Part shown: positions 26,700-34,939 of the stretch, one piece after another | Numbering within the stretch: position 1 is the stretch's first letter | Layout: each line of letters begins with the position of its first letter | Notes under the pieces: model-generated | The model's input: the letters and a program-made list of their open reading frames with translations, nothing else | Told to the model about the DNA's origin: nothing | Databases searched by the model: none | Made by a program: the position numbers and the translations under genes | Origin: Pseudomonas sp. LP_7_YM | GTDB taxonomy: Bacteria; Pseudomonadota; Gammaproteobacteria; Pseudomonadales; Pseudomonadaceae | DNA length: 64,000 bases | Assembly: GCF_004364435.1 (NCBI RefSeq) | Contig: NZ_SOCT01000001.1 | Coordinates: 992,001 to 1,056,000 of the forward strand | Direction: 5' to 3'

Positions 26700-27554
26700 C
26701 TAAGGGTTTGCCGTACAGTCGGACCAGAGTTGCCGCGCGAGGTCCCTCATCAGCAATGATTCTTCCCAGCGATCGGTTATGTCCCGGCCAGCCCGGTCGG
26801 TAATGGCATAAGGCGCGGGACCCAGCTCGCAGGTGAACGACAGACTGCCCGGCACCTCGGTACGCGCCAGCCAATCTTCGATCCCGAACCGCCACCAAGC
26901 GCTGAACAACTCAACCCAGGGTTGGTGCTGCGCGAAGCTGATGGGCACTTGCACCTGCTCGCAGGTTGCCACGCGGCCATGAAACCCCCAGCTGTTGCGC
27001 AGAATGGCCTGGAGCTGCTGCTGATCGTCTTCGCCGGGGGGCAGTGGAATTTCGCGGCCCACCACGTAATGCGACAGGTCCGCCAGCAGCCTGAGATCAG
27101 GCAGTTCCTTGAGCAGGTCGAGGGTGAAATGCAGATCGTTGGTCAGCCGATAACGATGGGTTTCCACCAGCACCGGAAAGTCCACCTGCTCCGCCAGACG
27201 CTGCCAGCCCTCCAGCAGAGCCACCGCCTGTTGCAAGGTACGGGGCCGACTGTCGGCCTGGATCGTCAGGTGATGACAGCCGTAATGACTGGCGATTTCC
27301 AGCACAGGCTGCAGGTCGTCGATGGTGCGGGGAAACAATTGACCCTCGATTTGCAGGCCAAGGCCATTGGCCAGACGGGACAGCTCCTGCGCCGCCAGCG
27401 GTTCATGGAAGTGATCGGTGATGCCGTCGAACCCGGCCTCGGCGATTTTCGTCAGTTGCGATTCAAGACACGATGGCAGCACCCCCTGCTCGTTCTGCAT
27501 GGCCCACATCGACTGGAACACCACAAATTCTCGACTCATCGTTTTGTCAGACAT
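26700..27554 (-). CDS. TIM-barrel sugar-phosphate isomerase/epimerase family protein
   Basis: A 284-residue member of the AP-endonuclease-2/xylose-isomerase-like TIM barrels. Likely metal ligands lie in HLTIQAD, VLVETHRYRL (Glu, His) and LLADLSHYVVG (Asp, His). Relatives include IolE/IolI-type inosose enzymes and MocC of rhizopine catabolism. It is the last gene of a minus-strand operon with a ferredoxin reductase, Rieske ferredoxin and desaturase-like oxygenase, overlapping the reductase stop by 8 bases. The start could also be 27539 (MSREF). The inositol link is inference from context. Confidence 0.82.
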   Translation of the reverse strand: MSDKTMSREFVVFQSMWAMQNEQGVLPSCLESQLTKIAEAGFDGITDHFHEPLAAQELSRLANGLGLQIEGQLFPRTIDDLQPVLEIASHYGCHHLTIQADSRPRTLQQAVALLEGWQRLAEQVDFPVLVETHRYRLTNDLHFTLDLLKELPDLRLLADLSHYVVGREIPLPPGEDDQQQLQAILRNSWGFHGRVATCEQVQVPISFAQHQPWVELFSAWWRFGIEDWLARTEVPGSLSFTCELGPAPYAITDRAGRDITDRWEESLLMRDLARQLWSDCTANP

Positions 27555-28791
27555 GGGCGCCTCGCAACAGTCCCTTTAATGAAACGCTGGCGTCGGACAG
27601 CTGTTCGACGGGCAGCACCGCCCGGCTCTCTATCAGTCGCTCGCACAGTTTCATGTCCTTGGCGATGCTGTTGCCGGCACCCCAGCCGCTGGCGCCCGCC
27701 AGCCTGGATTGCCGGTCCAGATAAAGAAGCAGGAATCCGCCATCCACGCCCGCGCGCTCGATGATCTGCGCCTCAGCTGCCAGCGTGCCCACCGTTTGCA
27801 AGCCGAATTCGTAATGGTCGGACCAGAAGCCCGGTACAGCGTCGAACAGCTGCTGCTGGCCGAGCATATTCAACGCGGCCACCCGCCCCTGCGCCTCGGC
27901 GTTGCGCCAGGTCTCCTGCCGATGAAACGCGCCGTCGCCACGGGTGAATTCACACACGTCGCCTGCGGCGTAGACGTCCTCTGCACTGGTTTGCAGAAAG
28001 GCGTCAACCTTGATGCCGCTGCCCGTCTCAAGCCCCGCCTGGCGGGCCAGTTGCAGATTTGGCTGCATGCCGATACCCACCAGCAAAATATCGCAGGGCA
28101 CCTGCTCGCCGCTGGCCAGTTGCACTGATTGCACCCGGTCTTCGCCGCGGAATGCTTCGATCTGTGCACCGAGCCGCACTACCACACCCTTGCGCCGATG
28201 CAAGGTCAACAAGGCCTCGGACACGCGCTCGGGCAAGGCACGTGCAGCCAGTCGCTGCCCGGCCTCCAGCACCGTGACTTCGCAGCCCCGGTCGCGTGCG
28301 CTGCAGGCCACTTCCAGCCCGATGAAACCGCCTCCGACCACCACCAGCCGCGTGTCAGGCTTGAGGCTCTTTTCCAGTTCGACTGCCTCGTCGAAGGTGC
28401 GCAAGTAACGCACGTTGCCAAGCTGCCCCGGCGCCAGATCAAGGCGACGGGACGTGCCGCCGATTGCCAGCAGCAGTTTGCTGTAAACCAGCGATGCCCC
28501 CGTATCCAGCGCTACGCAATGCCGGGCCGTATCGATACCGGTCACCCGAACCTGGCTCAGATGCTCGATCCCGGAGGCGAGGAAGCTGGCCTCACTGAAC
28601 AGGCTGCACGACGCCAAAGAGGACTCCCCTTTGAGCAACGCCTTGGACAACGGCGGGCGCTCATAGGGCAGGTGCGCCTCGTCACCGATCAGCACGATGC
28701 GTCCGGCGAAACCCGCCTCGCGCAAGGTCAGCGCAGCGCGCCCGCCAGCGTGCCCGGCGCCGACGATTACCAGCGTGTCTGAAGGGCTCAT
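27547..28791 (-). CDS. FAD-dependent ferredoxin reductase (MocF-like)
   Basis: A 414-residue pyridine-nucleotide-disulphide-type reductase. FAD-binding GAGHAG is at residues 12-17, the NAD-binding VVVGGGFIGLEVA near 150-162, and the second FAD motif VYAAGDVCEF near 272-281. The C-terminal domain fits BphA4/CamA-like rubredoxin/ferredoxin reductases. It would pass electrons from NAD(P)H to the adjacent Rieske ferredoxin (overlap of four bases) and on to the membrane oxygenase, the same three-part set as MocDEF of Sinorhizobium. Confidence 0.9.
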   Translation of the reverse strand: MSPSDTLVIVGAGHAGGRAALTLREAGFAGRIVLIGDEAHLPYERPPLSKALLKGESSLASCSLFSEASFLASGIEHLSQVRVTGIDTARHCVALDTGASLVYSKLLLAIGGTSRRLDLAPGQLGNVRYLRTFDEAVELEKSLKPDTRLVVVGGGFIGLEVACSARDRGCEVTVLEAGQRLAARALPERVSEALLTLHRRKGVVVRLGAQIEAFRGEDRVQSVQLASGEQVPCDILLVGIGMQPNLQLARQAGLETGSGIKVDAFLQTSAEDVYAAGDVCEFTRGDGAFHRQETWRNAEAQGRVAALNMLGQQQLFDAVPGFWSDHYEFGLQTVGTLAAEAQIIERAGVDGGFLLLYLDRQSRLAGASGWGAGNSIAKDMKLCERLIESRAVLPVEQLSDASVSLKGLLRGAHV

Positions 28792-29120
28792 GCTTCGCCC
28801 TGCCCTTGCGTATCGAGCAACACCTTGCCGCCTTCGATCTTCACCGGATAAGTCTTCAGGTTGACGCAGACCGGAGCGTTCAGCGCCTTGCCGTTGCGAT
28901 AGTCAAAGCGGCCGTTGTGCTTGGGGCACTCGATCACGAAGTCCATCACCAGACCGTCGGCCAGATGGATCTTTTCGTGGGTGCACAGGCCGTCGGTGGC
29001 AAAATATTCGCTGTTCTGCGAACGGTACACCGCATAGGTTTTCTGCTGGTGATCGAAGCGGATGACATCCTCTTCATCGATGTCATCGACGTCACAGACT
29101 TCTACCCATTGATTGCTCAT
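28788..29120 (-). CDS. Rieske 2Fe-2S ferredoxin (MocE-like)
   Basis: A 110-residue soluble Rieske protein. The cluster ligands are visible as CTH (in LCTHEKIHL) and CPKH (in IECPKHNGRFDYRNG). It is the electron carrier between the FAD reductase and the downstream-acting oxygenase. Encoded 43 bases after the desaturase gene, same operon. Confidence 0.93.
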   Translation of the reverse strand: MSNQWVEVCDVDDIDEEDVIRFDHQQKTYAVYRSQNSEYFATDGLCTHEKIHLADGLVMDFVIECPKHNGRFDYRNGKALNAPVCVNLKTYPVKIEGGKVLLDTQGQGEA

Positions 29121-29163
29121 GGCAGTGTTCTCTTGTTATTGGCGGTGGATACGTAAGTGATCT

Positions 29164-30279
29164 TCAGCTGAATGCCGACTCCTGAGGCGCGGGAGTCTCT
29201 GTCGCGGCAGGCGTCGCGGATTCGCGAACCGGACGATGGATGTAATACGTGGGGTCCTTGCGCTGCCTGAGCAGGGTCGGAATAATCTCGCGATACGCTT
29301 GGATGATGCTTTTATAGGGCGGTGGGCAATCGTCTTTTATTTCTTCATGAAGCCTGGCCAGCGCGTGGTAAGGCACCATCGGAAACATGTGATGTTCCAG
29401 GTGGTAATTCATGTCCGAGTAGAAAAAACGGAACAGCGGATTCATGTAGATCGTGCGGCAGTTCTTGCGATGGTCCAGTTCATCTTCGGCCAGCCCCACA
29501 TGCTGGGTCAGACCGAACACATAACTCAACCAGCCGCCATAGATCGTCGGCAACAGCACATACATCATGGGCAGCCAGGAATTAAGGTACAGCGCCAGGG
29601 CAATCACCGCAGCGTGCAGGGTCAGCCAGATCCGTGCGGTGCGGTACACCTTGGGGTATTCGGATTCGGGAACGAAGGTCTTCTCCTCTGCACTCATCTG
29701 CCCGGTTGCGTGCAGCAACAACGAGCCGAAAATGTTGTAGACATGGGGCAGTGAGAAGAACTTGAGGAACATCAAGTTCAAGCGTGGCGGCCGAGGCTCG
29801 ACGATCTCCGGGTCGCGACCGACGATGATGGTATCGGTGTGATGCCGCGCGTGGCTCCAGCGCCAGACTTGAGGCTCGTACATGACCATGAAACAGGCGA
29901 TCTGATAGACCACATCGTTCATCCAGCGGGTCTTGAATGCCGTGCCATGGCCGGTTTCATGCCAGCGTGAGTTCGCAGCCGAGCCATACAGCACACCGTA
30001 GACCAGAAAGAACGGCACGCAGGCAGCACTGCCCCAGAACACGTAGCCGCCCCAACCACTCAGAACCATCGCGCCAAGCCAGAGGGCGGTGTCGCGAATC
30101 GCCCGCCCGTCACTGCGCTGCATCAGCTCTTTCATGCGTTTACGCGGGACCGGGGACTGATACCAGACCGCCGATACCAGGCCCGCCTCCTCGGCCCGCC
30201 GCGCCTGTTCGCCGGTGAGGCTGTAGTCTTTGCCACGCTGTGGGTCGGGGCGTTCGGGATCTAGGAATATCTGGGACAT
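29164..30279 (-). CDS. membrane fatty-acid-desaturase-type oxygenase (MocD-like)
   Basis: A 371-residue di-iron membrane enzyme with the three His boxes HETGH (about residue 108), HARHH (about 144) and HLEHH (about 292), and four to five hydrophobic segments (about 70-105, 215-250). Pairing with its own Rieske ferredoxin and reductase fits MocD, the oxygenase proposed to remove the O-methyl group of the rhizopine 3-O-methyl-scyllo-inosamine, more than a lipid desaturase. First gene of the four-gene minus operon; divergent from a LacI regulator. Confidence 0.88.
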   Translation of the reverse strand: MSQIFLDPERPDPQRGKDYSLTGEQARRAEEAGLVSAVWYQSPVPRKRMKELMQRSDGRAIRDTALWLGAMVLSGWGGYVFWGSAACVPFFLVYGVLYGSAANSRWHETGHGTAFKTRWMNDVVYQIACFMVMYEPQVWRWSHARHHTDTIIVGRDPEIVEPRPPRLNLMFLKFFSLPHVYNIFGSLLLHATGQMSAEEKTFVPESEYPKVYRTARIWLTLHAAVIALALYLNSWLPMMYVLLPTIYGGWLSYVFGLTQHVGLAEDELDHRKNCRTIYMNPLFRFFYSDMNYHLEHHMFPMVPYHALARLHEEIKDDCPPPYKSIIQAYREIIPTLLRQRKDPTYYIHRPVRESATPAATETPAPQESAFS

Positions 30280-30409
30280 TGTTATTGTTCTCCGGAGTAT
30301 GGATATCGCATCGATTAACCATTTCGCTGATCCAAACTATAGAGATCGCAGAGTCCGCAACAAGCGCTTGAAAGTATTCTCTCTCAAGCTATCATCCAGT
30401 CCTTATTGC

Positions 30410-30431
30410 CCTTGATAGTTTTCTATCAAGG
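30410..30431. promoter_or_regulatory. inverted repeat in the desaturase/LacI divergent promoter
   Basis: CCTTGATAG-TTTT-CTATCAAGG, a perfect 9-bp inverted repeat 52 bases before the LacI regulator start, with a second looser repeat (CTTGA...TCAAG, 30367-30388) nearby. The position suits an operator for the divergent genes; a transcript hairpin is the alternative. Confidence 0.5.
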
Positions 30432-30482
30432 CTGGAAAAATCGGTGCCTCGGGTGGCCACAGCTTCGTGTAGAAGAGGCCTC

Positions 30483-31526
30483 ATGCATAATAAAAAACGT
30501 CCCACCATCGCGACGGTCGCGCACCATGCTCACCTAAGCGTCGCGACCGTTGACCGCGTGCTCAATGCCCGTGCACCGGTCAATCCGCAGACGGCGGAAA
30601 AGGTCCATGCCGCCGCCGAAGCCGTGGGCTATTTCGCCGCTCGGCTGATCTCGCAACGCATCAATGAAAAGAAGCCTGCCTACCACTTCGGCATCCTGCT
30701 GCTGGGCACCTCGCCAACCTTTTATAAAACCCTTAGCGATGCCATCGTCGAGCAGGCGCGCGATTGCCGGGCGGCGAACATCGTCTGCCACGTCGAGCTG
30801 ATTCACAATCGCTCGCCGCAGTCGATCGTCGGGCAGATCCATCAATTGGCAGAGCAATGCGATTGCCTGGCGCTGGTCAGCTTCGAACACCCGCTGATCA
30901 TTGAAGCGATCGAGCAGGTGCGTCGCAATGGCGTGCATGTCGTGTCACTGTTGACCGAATTGCAGACGCTTGCGCCCAGCGCTTACGTGGGCACGGATAA
31001 CCATGAAGTGGGCCGCACCGCGGGCTGGTTGATTGCTCACGGCTCCCCTGTTTCGGGCGGCACAGTGGCGGTGATGCTCGGCGGTCACCGGTTTCTCGGG
31101 CATGAGCAGCGGGAAGTGGGCCTGCGCAGTTTTTTTGATGAAAAAGCCCCGCAGTTTCGTGTGCTACCTGCCATCGTCACGCTGGACAACGGCGCGATCA
31201 CCGAGGAAGCGACCCTCGATCTGTTGGCCCGTCATCCTGACCTGCGCGGCATCTACGTGGCCGGTGGCGGCGTCGAAGGCGTGATCAGCGCCTTGGCAGC
31301 GACCCCACAACGTCCGCAGCTTTGCGTGATCCTGAACGAGACGACGGTGGAATCACGTCAGGCCATGCGCAAGGGTCTGGTGACGTTGGTCATCGACTCA
31401 CAACCGCAGTTGATCGCCAAGGAGCTGATCCGGCTGATGGTGGAACTGCCCATGGCTCCGGAGATCGATCCGCAACGGCATCGGGTGTGCGTGCCTTTGC
31501 AGATCGTGACGCCGGAGAATATCTAG
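30483..31526 (+). CDS. LacI-family regulator 1 of the moc-like cluster
   Basis: A 347-residue LacI/GalR regulator: N-terminal helix-turn-helix TIATVAHHAHLSVATVDRVLNARAPVNPQTAEKV and a periplasmic-binding-like sugar domain (about 65-345: SAYVGTDNHEVGRTAGWLI). It resembles the second LacI protein of the cluster (shared ATVDRVL, GxDNxxxGxTA, AxELIRLM-like end). The start at 30483 has AAGAGG upstream; an earlier ATG gives an unsupported extension. Likely senses the substrate or an intermediate and controls the divergent desaturase operon. Confidence 0.9.
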   Translation: MHNKKRPTIATVAHHAHLSVATVDRVLNARAPVNPQTAEKVHAAAEAVGYFAARLISQRINEKKPAYHFGILLLGTSPTFYKTLSDAIVEQARDCRAANIVCHVELIHNRSPQSIVGQIHQLAEQCDCLALVSFEHPLIIEAIEQVRRNGVHVVSLLTELQTLAPSAYVGTDNHEVGRTAGWLIAHGSPVSGGTVAVMLGGHRFLGHEQREVGLRSFFDEKAPQFRVLPAIVTLDNGAITEEATLDLLARHPDLRGIYVAGGGVEGVISALAATPQRPQLCVILNETTVESRQAMRKGLVTLVIDSQPQLIAKELIRLMVELPMAPEIDPQRHRVCVPLQIVTPENI

Positions 31527-31614
31527 CGAGCCGGGCAACGCATGGAACGGTGGCGAACTTCATTAGCGAATGGATGGACCAGGTGCTGCACCTGCGCGGC
31601 GTGAAGCATTTTTC

Positions 31615-31637
31615 GCGAATGAATTCGCTCTCACAGG
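31615..31637 (+). repeat. REP-like palindrome copy
   Basis: GCGAATGAATTCGCTCTCACAGG; GCGAA/TTCGC stem. It lies in the convergent gap between the LacI gene and the dioxygenase gene. Shares 16 bases with the copy at 25249-25270. Confidence 0.65.
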
Positions 31638-31684
31638 GGTAAGAGATAAGCCAGCGGATCCAGTCTTGCGCCCAAGCCCCATCG

Positions 31685-32836
31685 TTACGCCAGGCGCTTG
31701 GCCCTCAGCGCTTCTACCGCTTGGGTAAACCTTGCCAACGGCCAACGTTCCTGCACAGCCTGCTCCAGCAACTGCTGCCCGGTCTGCGGCGCCATGCCAT
31801 GCAGCGGCGGATCGGTGTCCAGGTTGGTCGGAAACGAATACCCGTCGGCGCTCATGGCGATCACCGCCTCAAGCCCCTCTTGATCCAGCTCGCCCTGCTC
31901 TACCCGCTTTAAAAGCAACGGATACAGCGCGAGGACCAGCCGCTCGCGATTGACGGTTTCCATGGGTTTACCGAACGCCGAGGAAATTTGCAGCAGATTG
32001 GCCATGCGGTATTGATCGGTCGTCCGGTTGGTGCCCGCTGCATGAAACAGGCCCGGGTTGAAGAACAACAGGTCGCCCTTCTGAAGTGGCAATTGAGTCG
32101 CATGGCTGGCGAAGTAATCGATGAAGTCTTGATCACGCCATGCCAGATACCCTGGCTCATACAACTGCGAGAACGGCAACAGCAGGGTCGGCCCGGTTTC
32201 CAGTGGCATGTAGGTATGCGCGACTGCGCCTTGCAGCGTCAGGTTCTGCGACAGGCGATGCAACGGCAGCGGGAAACGCGCAACCACCTCATCACTTTGA
32301 AACCCCAGGTGATAATCGCGATGGGGCTGCTGCGCCTGGCCGCCCGGCGTCACCACGTTGACCTGCGCTGTGCTCTGGAAATACGGCCCCAGCCAAGCCT
32401 CGGCCAGCAACCCGAGCAATGGATTGGCGTAGTACTCGATGAACGAATCCGGCGAGCATTCAGCGGCTTTCTGCAACGCATTCCAGATCCGCTGATTGGC
32501 CCCGGGCCTGGCGAAATGATCGGCACGCACCACGCGCGCCGACTCCTCGGCAATGATCTGCCGGAAGACCTCACTGTGGCGATCAATCACGTCCGTATCG
32601 GGGTAGGCATTGCGCACCACCAGCACCCCGGGGCCGTCGCGAAACAGCCCATGCAGCTCACTCATCAGCGCCCTGCGCTCGTGGCGCATGGCGCTGCGCA
32701 GGGACTCTGCGTGATAGATCACCACGCGGTTGAGCACTTGCTGAGCATGGGGGTAATCGGCAAGGTTCACCGGCTGTTCGCACAGCGCGGCGAAGGCTTG
32801 AACGTCAATCTCTGCCGCGCTGGCGAACAGGCTCAC
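31685..32836 (-). CDS. phytanoyl-CoA dioxygenase (PhyH) family protein
   Basis: A 383-residue probable Fe(II)/2-oxoglutarate dioxygenase. The HxD of the metal facial triad is in QPHRDYHLGFQ and the distal His in NPGLFHAAGTNRT, with the 2-oxoglutarate Arg just after. PhyH members hydroxylate many small molecules beyond phytanoyl-CoA. Encoded directly after the SDR with a four-base overlap, hence one transcript and probably one substrate. It could oxidise a methyl or ring carbon of the cluster substrate; that is inference. Confidence 0.87.
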   Translation of the reverse strand: MSLFASAAEIDVQAFAALCEQPVNLADYPHAQQVLNRVVIYHAESLRSAMRHERRALMSELHGLFRDGPGVLVVRNAYPDTDVIDRHSEVFRQIIAEESARVVRADHFARPGANQRIWNALQKAAECSPDSFIEYYANPLLGLLAEAWLGPYFQSTAQVNVVTPGGQAQQPHRDYHLGFQSDEVVARFPLPLHRLSQNLTLQGAVAHTYMPLETGPTLLLPFSQLYEPGYLAWRDQDFIDYFASHATQLPLQKGDLLFFNPGLFHAAGTNRTTDQYRMANLLQISSAFGKPMETVNRERLVLALYPLLLKRVEQGELDQEGLEAVIAMSADGYSFPTNLDTDPPLHGMAPQTGQQLLEQAVQERWPLARFTQAVEALRAKRLA

Positions 32837-33690
32837 TGGCCTGCTCCGGCGACCCCATCCAGCGTCAGCGGCGCATCGGGGCGCGGGGTCGAGCCGTCGC
32901 CGCAGCCCATGATGCCCTGCTCCATGTCGATCACGGCCCCGGTGGTCAAACCGGACTGATCGGACAGCAAATAGGCGACGCTGTTGGCCACTTCCTGAGG
33001 TTTGAGCAAACGGCCGAAAGGCGCCTGCGCTTCAGCACGTTGCAGCCAGCCGTCCTCGGCGCCGTGGTACTCACGCTGAATCTGATCTTCATGCGGCGTG
33101 TCCATCCAGCCGATGTTGAGGCCGTTGACGCGGATCCGGTTGCGCAAGGTGCTGAACGCCACGTTCTTGGTCAGGATGGCCAAGGCGCCCTTGGACGCGG
33201 CATACGCGGTGAGGAATGACTGACCGCCGTGCCCTGAAACACTGAGGATGCTGACGATCGAGCCTTCGACTTGCGTGGCGATCATCAGCTTGATGCATTC
33301 CTGCATCAGGAAGAAAGGCGCCTTGACGTTGACGGCGAAGATTCGGTCGAACAACTCCGGTGATGTGTCGATGATGCTGCCCCGGTCAGACATTCCCGCG
33401 CAATTGACCAAACCGTGCACGGTGCCGAAGTGCGCCTTTGCCGCTGCGACAACGCGACGGCAATCGTCGACGTTCTCCATGTCGGCCTCGACGAAAAAAG
33501 CCTGGCAGTCCAGTTCGGCCAGTTGCAGAACCTGCTGCTCGCCCTTGTCCCGACTGCGTCCGCAGATGATCAGGCCTGCAGCGCCGCGCCGGGCCAACGT
33601 GTGCGCCACCGCGGCACCCAGGCCCTGAGTGCTGCCAGTGACGACGAAATATTGGCCCGTGAATGAGGTGCAAAGATTGGATTCAGACAT
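32833..33690 (-). CDS. short-chain dehydrogenase/reductase
   Basis: A 285-residue classical SDR: cofactor loop TGSTQGLGAAVA near residue 18, NCAGMS (NNAG equivalent, about 95), catalytic Ser in ILSVSG and YAASKGAL (Tyr/Lys about 165-169). Expected to oxidise a ring hydroxyl of a polyol. The start at 33690 has GGAGAAGG before it; the longer frame to 33765 lacks support. Divergent from LacI regulator 2. Confidence 0.9.
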   Translation of the reverse strand: MSESNLCTSFTGQYFVVTGSTQGLGAAVAHTLARRGAAGLIICGRSRDKGEQQVLQLAELDCQAFFVEADMENVDDCRRVVAAAKAHFGTVHGLVNCAGMSDRGSIIDTSPELFDRIFAVNVKAPFFLMQECIKLMIATQVEGSIVSILSVSGHGGQSFLTAYAASKGALAILTKNVAFSTLRNRIRVNGLNIGWMDTPHEDQIQREYHGAEDGWLQRAEAQAPFGRLLKPQEVANSVAYLLSDQSGLTTGAVIDMEQGIMGCGDGSTPRPDAPLTLDGVAGAGQ

Positions 33691-33742
33691 GCCCTTCTCC
33701 TGCTTTTGTTGTTTTTGGCTGCGGATAATCGCCATCACAATA

Positions 33743-33754
33743 GAATTTAAATTC
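33743..33754. promoter_or_regulatory. palindrome in the SDR/LacI divergent promoter
   Basis: GAATTTAAATTC, a perfect 12-bp palindrome extended by AT on both sides, in the 163-base gap between the divergent SDR and LacI genes. Candidate operator, AT-rich enough that a promoter element is the other reading. Confidence 0.4.
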
Positions 33755-33853
33755 CATCTGTACAACGAATGGAACTGAGACTAGCATTGCGTTCACCTCA
33801 TAGAGACCCGAATCGACCTCAACAAGACCTCAGGCAGAGGCTAAGGGGATTGG

Positions 33854-34879
33854 ATGCTCGACCGCGCCAGACGTTTTTCCATCAAGCAGATCGCCACTCA
33901 GGCGGGGGTTAGCAAAGCGACGGTCGACCGTGTCCTGCACGAGCGCGGCAGCGTGCATTACCAGACGAGCCGACGTATCCGGCAAGCCCTGGAAGAGCTC
34001 GAAGCGCAAGAGAAATCCGGCCCGGCCATGGGTCGTACCTTTCACATCGATATCATCCTGCACACCCCGAAACGCTTCAGCGATGCGGTGCAGCAAGCCA
34101 TTCATGCGCAACTGGGAAGCCTGGCGCCTTTCCGGATTTTTCCGCGCTTTCACCTGTATCAGGAAATCGACACCCGGCAGATGAGCGAGCTGATCCTGCG
34201 CTGCATTGGCAAAGGCAGCCAGGGGCTGATCCTCAAGGCCGCCGACGAACCACAGATCAACGAAGCGGTAAATCAGCTCACCGCAGCGGGCATCCCGGTG
34301 GTGACCCTGGTTTCCGATCTCCCGCAAAGCGAGCGTATCGGTTACATCGGCATGGACAACCGCACCGCCGGACAGACCGCTGCTTACCTGATGTCGTGCT
34401 GGCTGGATAACGCGGCGCAGGATGTCGCGGTCGTGATCAGCAGCGAGCTGTTTCGTGGCGAGGAAGAACGCGAGATGGGCTTTCGCACCTGGCTGCGCAG
34501 CCGTGCGCCACATCTGCACGTGGTCGACATCAGCGGCGGCCTCGGCGTGTACCAGCCCACTCGCGAGCGAGTCACCCAAGCGCTGCAGGACAATCCTTCG
34601 ATCAAGGCCATTTACAGTGTCGGCGGCGGCAATCGCGCCATCGTCGATGCGTTCGCGGCGCTGGGGCGGCCGTTGACCGTGTTCATCGGTCACGACCTGG
34701 ATCAGGAAAACCGCCAGTTGCTGGCCGAAGAAAAGATCGCCGCCGTCATCGACCACAACCTGCAGGTCGACGCCCGCCATGCGTTCCTGCATATCCTGCA
34801 ATTTCATCGGCTGTGGAAGGTCGATCCGATTCCTTCATCGCCCGTGCAGATCGTCACGCCCTTCAATCTGGCGCACTGA
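33854..34879 (+). CDS. LacI-family regulator 2 of the moc-like cluster
   Basis: A 341-residue LacI/GalR regulator with helix-turn-helix FSIKQIATQAGVSKATVDRVLHERG (residues about 8-32) and a sugar-binding domain (RIGYIGMDNRTAGQTAAYLM, about 157-176). Encoded 61 bases before the Gfo/Idh dehydrogenase on the same strand. The presence of two related regulators suggests the two divergent halves of the cluster respond to different ligands. Confidence 0.9.
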   Translation: MLDRARRFSIKQIATQAGVSKATVDRVLHERGSVHYQTSRRIRQALEELEAQEKSGPAMGRTFHIDIILHTPKRFSDAVQQAIHAQLGSLAPFRIFPRFHLYQEIDTRQMSELILRCIGKGSQGLILKAADEPQINEAVNQLTAAGIPVVTLVSDLPQSERIGYIGMDNRTAGQTAAYLMSCWLDNAAQDVAVVISSELFRGEEEREMGFRTWLRSRAPHLHVVDISGGLGVYQPTRERVTQALQDNPSIKAIYSVGGGNRAIVDAFAALGRPLTVFIGHDLDQENRQLLAEEKIAAVIDHNLQVDARHAFLHILQFHRLWKVDPIPSSPVQIVTPFNLAH

Positions 34880-34939
34880 GCTGCACGTGTTTTGCTGTTC
34901 AACCGATCAACCCGACAACAACAATCCAGGAGATCCAAC

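Noticed and set aside
26777..26980. Short frames in the TIM-barrel gene as signs of decay
   Set aside because: The 284-residue frame is complete and the metal-site motifs are in order, so the gene is intact.
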